The notes beneath the pieces are model-generated. The model did not search any database and was not told the DNA's origin. It was given only the letters and a program-made list of their open reading frames with translations. The translations under genes were made by a program, and so were the position numbers. From Faecalicatena absiana (GTDB taxonomy: Bacteria; Bacillota; Bacilli; Lactobacillales; Lactobacillaceae): 64,000 nt of DNA. Positions 1 to 7,187 of this stretch are shown one piece after another. The DNA is taken from positions 1 through 64,000 of the forward strand of contig JAEDAG010000001.1 in assembly GCA_017309015.1 (NCBI GenBank), in the 5' to 3' direction. Every line of letters begins with the position of its first letter. Within the stretch, counting starts at the first letter, position 1.

Positions 1-141
1 TTTTTAATCTGCTCCAGATTATTGCTTGCGAATTGACTTCGCTTATTTGTTTGGATTCAAGTAAACTTGAACCCGCACACTGCGAAACTTTGTTCAGTTT
101 TCAAAGTACCAACTTGTTGCCTGCCTTTCGGCGACGCAACG
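1..141 (-). other. rRNA operon 5' leader (16S gene begins just outside the window)
   Basis: Read on the minus strand, positions 83-108 give the block ACTTTGAAAACTGAACAAAG, which is typical of Firmicutes rRNA leaders and spacers. It lies downstream of two consensus promoters and no protein gene intervenes. I infer that the 16S rRNA gene starts immediately left of position 1 on the minus strand. The rRNA itself is not visible, so this rests on the leader motif and promoter strength. Confidence 0.7.
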
Positions 142-147
142 TTTTAT

Positions 148-176
148 ATCTTAGCAAGATGATGAATCCTTGTCAA
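148..176 (-). promoter_or_regulatory. rrn promoter P2 (proximal)
   Basis: On the minus strand there is a perfect -35 TTGACA (171-176) and a -10 TAAGAT (148-153) with a 17-nt spacer. It points toward the rRNA leader. Confidence 0.8.
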
Positions 177-238
177 CATCTTTTTAAGATTTTGTTTCCT
201 TAGGAAAACGCTTCGGCTTTCCCGCGGGAGCAAATAAT

Positions 239-267
239 ACTTTACCTGCATTTTGCTTTTAAGTCAA
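239..267 (-). promoter_or_regulatory. rrn promoter P1 (distal)
   Basis: On the minus strand a -35 TTGACT (262-267) and -10 TAAAGT (239-244) are separated by 17 nt, about 90 bp upstream of P2. The tandem arrangement is usual for rRNA operons. Positions 268-483 are AT-rich and hold no gene I can support. Confidence 0.7.
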
Positions 268-483
268 ATTGCCCTTTTCATTCGTTTTGTACCATAAACG
301 CACGGATGCGTTGTAACACGCTATTGATTTAAGCTTTGTAAAGCATCGCCTTGCAATGTTAATCTCTTCTATTTTTCTCGCTGATTGTTCGGAAATTACC
401 GATTTTATCCTTTAAAATTTCCCAAACTTTTTTCTTTTTTTGTTTTTTCAAGCAAAAAAATTAAGAAAATACGGTAAAAAAAC

Positions 484-516
484 AAAAAAGAAGCCGGCGC
501 CTGCCGGCTTCTTTTT
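484..516 (-). terminator. Terminator of pckA, probably bidirectional
   Basis: A 9-bp GC-rich stem (490-498 with 503-511, GAAGCCGGC) has a GCCT loop and A/T tracts on both sides. It ends pckA on the minus strand and could also block plus-strand read-through. Confidence 0.85.
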
Positions 517-600
517 GCTTGTTCAGTTGCTTTGTCTTCATTTTTTCTTTTAGTTTGTAAAATTGGCCGTTTGGAAACTATGCCGGATTCTGCTGCTTTA

Positions 601-2250
601 TCAGCTGAGTTCCTTGATGATGCCTTGCAATGTTTCCTTTGCCTCATTTGGCAATGGATTTTCCGGATTCTTGTCATTGTAGTCGTTGACCCAGTCAAGC
701 CGGTCCTGCATTCTCGCCACCAAGGTCTTCTTGTAGTCTGGATCATCCAGCTTGACCTCAAAGCCTGCCAGCGGCATGTAGGAAACGCCCTTGAAGTCGC
801 CAAACGGCTTCCACTCATCAGTATCGTCAGCCAGGTATTCCAGGATCTTCATGGTCAGCTCCTTAGGAATGTCCTTGCCCATGAAGGCATCCGTATTCAA
901 AACGTAGCAGGCCGCGTGACGCTCAGTGAACAGTTCCTTAAAGTCGCCGTAGTCGCCAGCCACTGGGTAGGCTCTGAACGGGTCAGCAAATGGCTCGATG
1001 ACCAAGGTGTTCATGTCAAAGCCCTTTGGCAGGTTTTCCGCGGAAGTCCGCTTGGTGGCCAAAGTCAAGCCCATGGTCGTGGCCAGGACCGGATCGTCAA
1101 TCTTCAAGACTGGCGGCAAAGAGTTGTCCTTCATGATCCAGAACAAGGCCGTGATTGGATCCTTCTCCACGTCTACCCGGTTGGCGGAAGTGTAGCGGCT
1201 CTTGATCACCCGGCCGTTGTGGTTGCGCAGGTCCTCAGTCACCAAGACCTTTCTCCCGGCTTCATCCTGGGTCACCGCGCAGTTCATCACTACCGTATAG
1301 TACTCGGTTTCGTGGTGGCCGGCTGGATAATCGTGGGTCTTGTCAAAGTAGGCTGGCTCAAGGGCTACGGATGAACCGTCTTCTCTTGAGATAATGAAGG
1401 CGTCATCGTGCAGCACCGTGATGTCATACTTGCCGCCATGGGTCGCGTGGGTCAGGGTTGACTTGCCTGAGCCTGACAAGCCGTAAAAAGCAAAGACCTT
1501 GTCGTTCTTGTCCTTGAAGTGGAAGGCCTTTTCCCCGCCGTGGCAGGCCGCGTAGCCGTGGCGGTGGGCCATGGCCCAGGCCAAGGTCAAAGTCCCCTTC
1601 TTCAGCTCCCCGAAGTAGCGCAGGCCAAAGACCGCGGCCGCGTTGTGGGGAGCGTCAAAGACGCCAAAGCCCTTTGGATAGTCAGGATCAGTGACGTTAG
1701 GGTCAAAGTAGAAGTAGATATCGCCCTCATCATATGCCTTTGAGTTCTTGTACATCTTGGCTGCTTCCTCATCAAAGAACTGGAAGTTCAAAATGTAGCT
1801 CAAAAGGTTGAAAGCCTGGTCTTCCGGCATCATCACGTGCGCCTTGACCGTGAATGATTCATCAAGACCTACCAGGACCGTCGCCTTCAAGTACCGTTGC
1901 TCATGGCCAGCATAAATATCTTCATACAGGTTGCTTGCCAAGGCTGCCGGGTCTTCCTTTGGATCGTCGACAAAGTGCCGGGCGCTGGCCGTCCGGCCCA
2001 AGATCTTGCCGTGGTTGTAAACAAGCTGGGTGGCTCCCATTGGCAAGCCTAATTCCTTAGTGTGCAGGATTGGCAGGTCAGTCACGATCACTCCTGACTG
2101 CTTCTTTGCCAATTCATAGGCTTCAGCGACGCTGGTCACCTCATGCACGTTGTTGCCGTAAAAGGCACTTTCGATCGTCGCGCGCACGCGGCTGAAGACC
2201 GGGTTGGATCTTTTTAGTTCATTTTGCTTAAAACGTTCTTGCGTACTCAT
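601..2250 (-). CDS. pckA: Phosphoenolpyruvate carboxykinase (ATP)
   Basis: This 549-residue cytosolic enzyme interconverts oxaloacetate plus ATP with PEP, CO2 and ADP. The ATP-type P-loop GLSGSGKST is at about residues 257-265 and the metal-binding LHDDAF at 280-285; length fits the ATP-dependent family. I start at the ATG at 2250 because GGAAGGAA (2259-2266) lies 8 nt upstream; an ATG nine codons earlier would place this ribosome site inside the gene. A good promoter and a cre-like box precede it. The next upstream gene is a fumarate-reductase-type flavoprotein with its own terminator. In a fermentative lactobacillus the enzyme may run toward oxaloacetate and feed a reductive C4 branch, which is inference. 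Family assignment is firm. Confidence 0.95.
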   Translation of the reverse strand: MSTQERFKQNELKRSNPVFSRVRATIESAFYGNNVHEVTSVAEAYELAKKQSGVIVTDLPILHTKELGLPMGATQLVYNHGKILGRTASARHFVDDPKEDPAALASNLYEDIYAGHEQRYLKATVLVGLDESFTVKAHVMMPEDQAFNLLSYILNFQFFDEEAAKMYKNSKAYDEGDIYFYFDPNVTDPDYPKGFGVFDAPHNAAAVFGLRYFGELKKGTLTLAWAMAHRHGYAACHGGEKAFHFKDKNDKVFAFYGLSGSGKSTLTHATHGGKYDITVLHDDAFIISREDGSSVALEPAYFDKTHDYPAGHHETEYYTVVMNCAVTQDEAGRKVLVTEDLRNHNGRVIKSRYTSANRVDVEKDPITALFWIMKDNSLPPVLKIDDPVLATTMGLTLATKRTSAENLPKGFDMNTLVIEPFADPFRAYPVAGDYGDFKELFTERHAACYVLNTDAFMGKDIPKELTMKILEYLADDTDEWKPFGDFKGVSYMPLAGFEVKLDDPDYKKTLVARMQDRLDWVNDYNDKNPENPLPNEAKETLQGIIKELS

Positions 2251-2274
2251 CTTTCTGGTTCCTTCCGTATTTTT

Positions 2275-2288
2275 CAAAAGCGGTTACA
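2275..2288 (-). promoter_or_regulatory. cre-like box (possible CcpA site) in the pckA leader
   Basis: Minus-strand TGTAACCGCTTTTG matches the catabolite-responsive consensus TGWAANCGNTNWCA except for the last two positions. It sits between the predicted transcription start (about 2298) and the ribosome site, where CcpA would act as a roadblock. Sequence match only. Confidence 0.45.
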
Positions 2289-2304
2289 TTTTATCCTTGT
2301 CTTA

Positions 2305-2333
2305 ATCATAGCAAGTTCTTTGTGAAGAATCAA
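2305..2333 (-). promoter_or_regulatory. pckA promoter
   Basis: Minus-strand -35 TTGATT (2328-2333), 17-nt spacer, and -10 TATGAT (2305-2310) give a leader of about 48 nt. Confidence 0.7.
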
Positions 2334-2414
2334 ACATTAGCTCAAACTCTTGCAAGAATCTTATGAAATCGCTTCAATTTAGTTAAATTCACGGTAATTC
2401 TTTGTAAAAACGCA

Positions 2415-2445
2415 AAAGAAAAAGCACTTCGGACTGAAGTGCTTT
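2415..2445 (-). terminator. Terminator of the fumarate-reductase-type gene
   Basis: A 10-bp stem (2421-2430 with 2436-2445, AAAGCACTTC) is followed on the minus strand by a T-rich tract (2415-2423). Confidence 0.8.
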
Positions 2446-2477
2446 CAGAGACTATTCATTGAAAATGTCTTACAAAA

Positions 2478-3872
2478 CTAGTTGCCACGGACGTACTTCA
2501 CGGCTTGGATGCCGGCTTGCCGGCCAAAGACAACCGTCTCCGCGATTGAGTTCCCGCCAATCCGGTTGTTGCCGTGCAGCCCCCCGGAAACCTCACCAGC
2601 AGCGTAGAGGCCAGGAATTTCGTGACCGTTGGTGTCCAGGACTTCGGTTTCAGGCGTGATGTGGATCCCGCCCATCGTGTAGTGGATGGCTGGGTGAATG
2701 TGGATGGCGAAGAATGGCGCGTCAGTCACGCCGCGGTCCATCCCCGTGGTTCTGCCAAAGGCTTGGTCGTCATGCTTTTCAACCGTCCCGTTCCAGGCAG
2801 CCACCGTGGCTTCCAGGCCAGCAGCGTCGACGCCGATCTTGCCGGCCAGTTCTTCCAGGCTTTGGCCATGTTCAACCAAGCCGACTGAATCATAGAACTC
2901 AACCGCCTTCACGTGATCCCGAATGCCTTGGTCAAAGATCAGGTAGGCCCCATCCTCATTCAAACCGGTGATGGCCGCTGAAACGACTTTCCGGGTGTCC
3001 AGTTCGTTGACGAAGCGCTGGCCGGCCTGGTTGACCAAAATAGCGCCTTCCCCGCGGACTGCTTCGCCGATCAAGAAGGTTCTAGGGCCATCGGTTTGGG
3101 CCGTTGGGTGTACTTGGATAAAACGCATCTGGATCAGCTGGGCGTCTACCCCTTCCGCCAGCAGTAGGCCGTCACCAGTCGCGCCAGCCTGGTTGGTCGT
3201 CTTGTAGTCAGCCAGGTCAGGCCGGTATTTCTTGATGATTTCCTTAGAAGCGCCAAAGCCCCCCGTCGCCAGGATCACGGCCTTGGCCTTCACGGTTCTG
3301 CGGCCGTCAGGGCCAGCAATCTCAACCCCGGTAATTCGTTTGCTTTCATCCTGCAGCAGCTTGGTGACCTTGGCCTGGTTGAAAACAGAGATTCTTTCCT
3401 TTTCAACGCTCTTGAGCAGGCCCGTCACCAGGTAGCCGCCAACTGGAGCCATGGAAGCCGGACGGTGGGCCCGCTTCTGGCTCATCCCCCCAGTGATGGT
3501 CAAATCGGAAAGCTCAATCTCGTGTTCCTTAAGCCAGTCAATCGCCAAAGGCGCATGATCGACAAAGTAATGGAGCATCTCGGTATCGTTCAGGCAGCCA
3601 CCGCCCTTTAAGGTTTCCTTGTAGAAGTCAGCCTTGTTGTCAATGATCCCATGATCGTATTGCACCAGGGATTCAGCCGCGTTCATGCCGGAAGAAGCCT
3701 TGTTGGTGTTGCCGCCAAGGGCCTCATTCTTTTCAAAAACGGCCACGCTGGCACCCAGTTCATGTGCCTGCAAGGCAGCTGACAAGCCAGTGCCGCCGGC
3801 GCCAATAATTACTATGTCATAGCTCGGGTTGATCAAATCAATTGGACTTGTTTTGAATACGTATTTTGCCAT
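2478..3872 (-). CDS. Soluble fumarate reductase / FAD-binding flavoprotein
   Basis: A 464-residue protein of the fumarate reductase/succinate dehydrogenase flavoprotein superfamily, probably reducing fumarate to succinate in the cytoplasm. The N-terminal FAD dinucleotide fold has GAGGTG at 24-29, followed by the GGNTNKASSGMNAA block. An internal VRGEGAILVN region would supply the active-site Arg, and a C-terminal HYTMGGI...LYAAGEVSGG...NSIAETVVFG segment closes the FAD site. No haem-binding or FMN domain is present, so the electron donor is unknown. AGAGGAAA precedes the ATG. A -10-like TATAAT (3913-3918 complement) lies upstream without a clear -35. Substrate could be another unsaturated acid; urocanate reductases and ketosteroid dehydrogenases share the fold. 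Its position beside pckA suggests a C4 role. Confidence 0.85.
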   Translation of the reverse strand: MAKYVFKTSPIDLINPSYDIVIIGAGGTGLSAALQAHELGASVAVFEKNEALGGNTNKASSGMNAAESLVQYDHGIIDNKADFYKETLKGGGCLNDTEMLHYFVDHAPLAIDWLKEHEIELSDLTITGGMSQKRAHRPASMAPVGGYLVTGLLKSVEKERISVFNQAKVTKLLQDESKRITGVEIAGPDGRRTVKAKAVILATGGFGASKEIIKKYRPDLADYKTTNQAGATGDGLLLAEGVDAQLIQMRFIQVHPTAQTDGPRTFLIGEAVRGEGAILVNQAGQRFVNELDTRKVVSAAITGLNEDGAYLIFDQGIRDHVKAVEFYDSVGLVEHGQSLEELAGKIGVDAAGLEATVAAWNGTVEKHDDQAFGRTTGMDRGVTDAPFFAIHIHPAIHYTMGGIHITPETEVLDTNGHEIPGLYAAGEVSGGLHGNNRIGGNSIAETVVFGRQAGIQAVKYVRGN

Positions 3873-4004
3873 GTCTTTTCCTCTACTTAAAATTATTTCT
3901 GCTTACACTCTCATTATAAGCTGCTTTTTGTATTTTTTAAAATCAAAAAAGATTATTTTAAAATATTCAAATAATTGCCGCTAGAGTTTAAAAGCTTGAC
4001 AAAC

Positions 4005-4035
4005 GCAAAAAAGACTCTCTAACGGAGAGTCTTTT
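4005..4035 (-). terminator. Terminator of the metQNI operon
   Basis: An 11-bp stem (4009-4019 with 4025-4035, AAAAGACTCTC) is followed on the minus strand by a T-run. Confidence 0.85.
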
Positions 4036-4053
4036 GCAGAGCTTGCTTAATAA

Positions 4054-4764
4054 TTAGCGGTGCTGGTGGTTGAGCTTCTTGGCCAAGAAGTCGCCGACGA
4101 CTTGCACGATGAAGATCATGATGACAACCAGCAGCGTTGCCAGGAAGGTTACGTCGGTCGCAAAGTCGCGGTAGCCGTATTGGATAGCCGTCGTACCCAA
4201 GCCGCCGGCCCCAACGGCCCCAGCCATGGCGGTCAAGCCGATCAGGCTGATGATGGAGACGGTGGATACGCGGACGATTTCGGACCGGGTTTCCTTCAAG
4301 TAGACGTCAAAGATAATGTCCCAGTTGGAAGCCCCCAAGCTCTTGGCGGCTTCAACCTTGCCTGGGTCCAGGCTTTCCAAGGCAACTTGGACCTGGCGGG
4401 CATAGAATGGGAAGATCCCCAAGGTCAACGGCACCAAAGCCGCGGTATCGCCGATTTCAGTCCCGACGATCAAGCGGGTCAAAGGTGACACGAAGGCCAG
4501 CAAAATAATGAACGGGACGGCCCGCAGGATGGAAACCAGCTTGTCGCACACGTTGTACCAGAACTTGTTTTCCAAAATGCCGCCGGGTTCAGTCAAGACC
4601 AGGACGACCCCGAAGAAAAGCCCCAGGATGCCCCCAAAGACAGATGGCCAAAAGGTCATGTAAATGATCTGCATGATGGAGGTACCCCAGCCGGTGTCCC
4701 CGCTCCAGCCTAAGTTGTAAATGTTAGGGAAGTTGACAGCGATCCAATGTACAAATGCGTTCAT
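4054..4764 (-). CDS. metI: Methionine ABC transporter permease
   Basis: This 236-residue inner-membrane permease of the MetI family has about five to six hydrophobic segments. The cytoplasmic EAA coupling motif (EAAKSLGASNWDIIF) lies at roughly 137-151 and contacts the MetN ATPase. Its ATG overlaps the metN stop codon by one base (TAATG at 4762-4766), so the two are translationally coupled. It is the last gene of metQ-metN-metI and is followed by a clear terminator. The T-box ahead of metQ reads a Met codon, which supports methionine rather than another substrate. Confidence 0.93.
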   Translation of the reverse strand: MNAFVHWIAVNFPNIYNLGWSGDTGWGTSIMQIIYMTFWPSVFGGILGLFFGVVLVLTEPGGILENKFWYNVCDKLVSILRAVPFIILLAFVSPLTRLIVGTEIGDTAALVPLTLGIFPFYARQVQVALESLDPGKVEAAKSLGASNWDIIFDVYLKETRSEIVRVSTVSIISLIGLTAMAGAVGAGGLGTTAIQYGYRDFATDVTFLATLLVVIMIFIVQVVGDFLAKKLNHQHR

Positions 4765-5819
4765 TATAAGCGATTGCCCCTTTCATCCAATTCAGTAACC
4801 GTAACCCCTTGCTCGTTCAGGAACTTGACCGTGGCCTTTTGCTGGTCGGCATCCCCCTTGGCGGTGATCAGCAGCGTGCCGACCGGCTCGTCGGCCAGAA
4901 TCTCCACATTCCCGTACAGCATGGAGGCCTCAACGCCCAGCTGCCGGTAAAGCTCAATGATGATTGACTTTTCCACGTTGTTCAAGTTGTAGACCAGTTG
5001 GTAGAGGGCCTCGTTTTCGTGCAGGGTAATGTCCAGCCCCTTCAAGGTGTCCACGACTTGCAATGAGCCGCCCACGAACTTCTGGGTCAATTCCTTTTGC
5101 GGGTGCAGGAAGACTTCCCGCAGGTTGCCCTTTTCGATGACTTTCCCGTTTTCCATGACGGCAACCTTGTTGGCTACCTTCTTGACGGCGTCCATTTCGT
5201 GGGTGATCAAGACGATGGTCAGGCCCAGTTCCTTGTTCAATTTCTTGAGCAGGTCCAGGATCTGGATGGTGGTCTGCGGGTCCAGGGCACTCGTGGCTTC
5301 GTCTGACAAAAGGATATCTGGATCGTTGGCCAAAGCCCGGGCAATAGCCACCCGCTGCTGCTGGCCGCCGGACAACTGGGCCGGATATGCCTCCGCCTTG
5401 TCTTCCAGGTCAACCAGCTTCAAGAGCTTGCGGCATTTGGCTTCCAGGTCTTCATCGCTCAAGCCGGAGTGCTTGAGGGCGAAGGCAATGTTTTCAATGA
5501 CCGTGGTCTCGTTCAACAGGTTGAACTGCTGGAAGATCATGCCAATCTTTCGTCTATGAGCACGCAGGTCCTTTTCGGAAATGACTTGCTTGCCGTCTTT
5601 TACGAATTCTACCCCGTCAACCGTGACGCTGCCGGCAGATGGCTTTTGCAGCAGGTTGATGGTGCGGACCAGGGTCGACTTGCCGGCACCTGAGAAGCCA
5701 ACGATCCCGTAGATGTCCCCTTTTTCAATGTGCAGGGTAACGTCCTGCACGGCTTTAACGTCCTCTTCCTTCTTGCGCTTAAAAGTCACGCTGACATGGT
5801 CTAGTTGAATAATGCTCAT
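4764..5819 (-). CDS. metN: Methionine ABC transporter ATP-binding protein
   Basis: A 351-residue ATPase that powers methionine import. Walker [10 protein letters not shown] is at 41-49, the Q-loop in IFQQFN near 96-100, the signature LSGGQ at 149-153 and Walker B ILLSDE at 169-174. The C-terminal 75 or so residues form the NIL domain typical of MetN, which binds methionine and inhibits transport when the amino acid is plentiful inside the cell. It starts 40 bp after metQ and overlaps metI by one base. Complete and unremarkable in length. Confidence 0.95.
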   Translation of the reverse strand: MSIIQLDHVSVTFKRKKEEDVKAVQDVTLHIEKGDIYGIVGFSGAGKSTLVRTINLLQKPSAGSVTVDGVEFVKDGKQVISEKDLRAHRRKIGMIFQQFNLLNETTVIENIAFALKHSGLSDEDLEAKCRKLLKLVDLEDKAEAYPAQLSGGQQQRVAIARALANDPDILLSDEATSALDPQTTIQILDLLKKLNKELGLTIVLITHEMDAVKKVANKVAVMENGKVIEKGNLREVFLHPQKELTQKFVGGSLQVVDTLKGLDITLHENEALYQLVYNLNNVEKSIIIELYRQLGVEASMLYGNVEILADEPVGTLLITAKGDADQQKATVKFLNEQGVTVTELDERGNRL

Positions 5820-5859
5820 AGATGACCGTCCTTTTGTTGATTATGCTTGCTTAGTTGGC

Positions 5860-6720
5860 TTAGAACTTAGCGTCCCAAGCTGCTTCTTGCTTAGTGCCGT
5901 AGTACTTCTTGTACAGCTTCTTGGTCTTCGCGGTTTGGTATGCCTTTACGACATCCTTGTAAGCCTGCTTGTTCTTGTCCTTCTTGTTGGCAACGATGAT
6001 GTTGATCCATTGGAATGAGTCCTTGTTGATTGGCTCAACGTAGATGGTTTGCTTGTCGCCAAGGCCAGCTGGGTTAGCGTAGTCGTTGTTGACAACGGCG
6101 GCGTCAACTGACTTCAAAACGCGGGCAGCTTGTTCAGTTGCAACTTCCTTGATCTTGAAGTTCTTCGGGTTGCTCTTGATGTCAGCAACTGAGTAAATCT
6201 TGGTTGCGCTGGTCCCTTTCAGGGTAATCAGGCCGGCGTTCTTCAATACCAGCAGGGCCCGGGCTTCGTTGGTTGCATCGTTAGGAATGGCAATCGTCGC
6301 GCCCTTTGGCAGAGCCTTGAGTGACTTGTACTTCAGTGAGTAAAGACGGATTGGGGCAATGTAGGTCTTGCCGATGGCTACCAGGTTGCCCTTGTTGGCC
6401 TTGTTCCAGTTGTTCAGGAAGTTGTAGTGCTGGAAAGCGTTCAGGTCCAGGTCGCCTGACTTCAAGGCACTGTTTGGCTGGTTGTAGTCAGAGAAGTTCT
6501 TGATCTTGACGATCACGTTGTACTTCTTCTTGGCGGTTTGCGCCACGCTCTTCCAGATGGCCCGTTCAGCCTTAGTCGCGCCAACGACGCCGACCGTTAC
6601 GGTCTCGCTCTTGGCTGAGTCGTTTGAGCCCTTCTTACCGAATGACAGCCAGCCGATCAAGACCAAGGCCACTACGACAACGACGGCAATAATAATATTT
6701 CTTTGCTTCTTTTTCTTCAT
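5860..6720 (-). CDS. metQ: Methionine-binding protein (NlpA family) with uncleaved membrane anchor
   Basis: A 286-residue extracellular substrate-binding protein of the NlpA/MetQ family. It opens with a lysine-rich stretch and one hydrophobic segment at about 9-26, followed directly by the domain beginning TVTVGVVGATKAE. The family blocks GDLDLNAFQHYNF and NNDYANPAG are present. There is no cysteine anywhere in the N-terminal region, so no lipobox; the protein is probably held by an uncleaved transmembrane anchor rather than lipidation. GGGAGGA sits 8 nt before the ATG. It is first in the T-box-controlled operon. Confidence 0.9.
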   Translation of the reverse strand: MKKKKQRNIIIAVVVVVALVLIGWLSFGKKGSNDSAKSETVTVGVVGATKAERAIWKSVAQTAKKKYNVIVKIKNFSDYNQPNSALKSGDLDLNAFQHYNFLNNWNKANKGNLVAIGKTYIAPIRLYSLKYKSLKALPKGATIAIPNDATNEARALLVLKNAGLITLKGTSATKIYSVADIKSNPKNFKIKEVATEQAARVLKSVDAAVVNNDYANPAGLGDKQTIYVEPINKDSFQWINIIVANKKDKNKQAYKDVVKAYQTAKTKKLYKKYYGTKQEAAWDAKF

Positions 6721-6815
6721 TTTGAAGATCCTCCCATACTTTTATTTTCAGATTAAATAAACTCTTATCTCTAAAAACACTAATTTCTACAAGTCATCGC
6801 GATTGGCCGAGCGGT

Positions 6816-7110
6816 GATAAAAAAAGCGCTCCGTCCCTCTGTAAAGGACGAAGCGCTTCGTGTTACCACCTTTAGTTCATTCACCGCTTGCACAGCGAAT
6901 CTCACCAACTGTCTCCCCAATTCATCAGGGAACCAGCTTGCTTGTTTAACGAGAGCAACCCCGGAGCCGGCTAAATATCACCGGCCCATATCATTCCAAG
7001 CCCATCTTCGCCAAGTAGCTTCTGTCGCCTTTCACCAACCGGCGACTCTCTGTGAAGAAGCTTGCTCCAGCTACTCTGCTTTTCGAGATAACTTGTATTT
7101 CATTTGATGT
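6816..7110 (-). promoter_or_regulatory. T-box riboswitch, predicted Met specifier, upstream of metQNI
   Basis: Minus-strand leader with a T-box core AAAGGTGGTAACACG (complement of 6859-6873). A strong terminator follows: stem 6823-6836 with 6846-6858 and a T-run at 6816-6823. The distal Stem I hairpin GTCGCC/GGCGAC carries the GGTTGGTGAAA loop. The specifier region reads GCGAAG-ATG-GGC, with ATG as the complement of 7003-7005. Uncharged tRNA-Met would stabilise the antiterminator and turn on the importer. The specifier was assigned by position and by comparison with the ileS leader in this window, not by folding. Confidence 0.85.
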
Positions 7111-7114
7111 TTAT

Positions 7115-7143
7115 AATCTATCATCATTTTTTAAGGTCGTCAA
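7115..7143 (-). promoter_or_regulatory. Promoter of the metQNI T-box leader
   Basis: Minus-strand -35 TTGACG (7138-7143), 17-nt spacer, -10 TAGATT (7115-7120). Confidence 0.65.
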
Positions 7144-7144
7144 G

Positions 7145-7184
7145 AAACAATATTAAAAAAGCCCGGATTTTTTTAATATTGTTT
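7145..7184 (-). terminator. AT-rich terminator of the P-type ATPase gene
   Basis: A 16-bp inverted repeat (7145-7160 with 7169-7184), almost entirely A/T, around a GC-rich loop just after the ATPase stop codon. Long U and A runs make it a plausible bidirectional terminator. Confidence 0.65.
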
Positions 7185-7187
7185 TTC

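Noticed and set aside
532-1374. 280-codon open frame on the plus strand
   Set aside because: It is antisense to pckA, begins across the pckA terminator, lacks a ribosome site and has no protein-like pattern.
6790-6815. tRNA-like fragment GGCCGAGCGGTGA
   Set aside because: It resembles a D-arm stretch but no acceptor, anticodon or T-arm can be built around it.
6814-7107. 97-codon plus-strand frame upstream of metQ
   Set aside because: It is the complement of the T-box leader; the conserved RNA elements explain the sequence.
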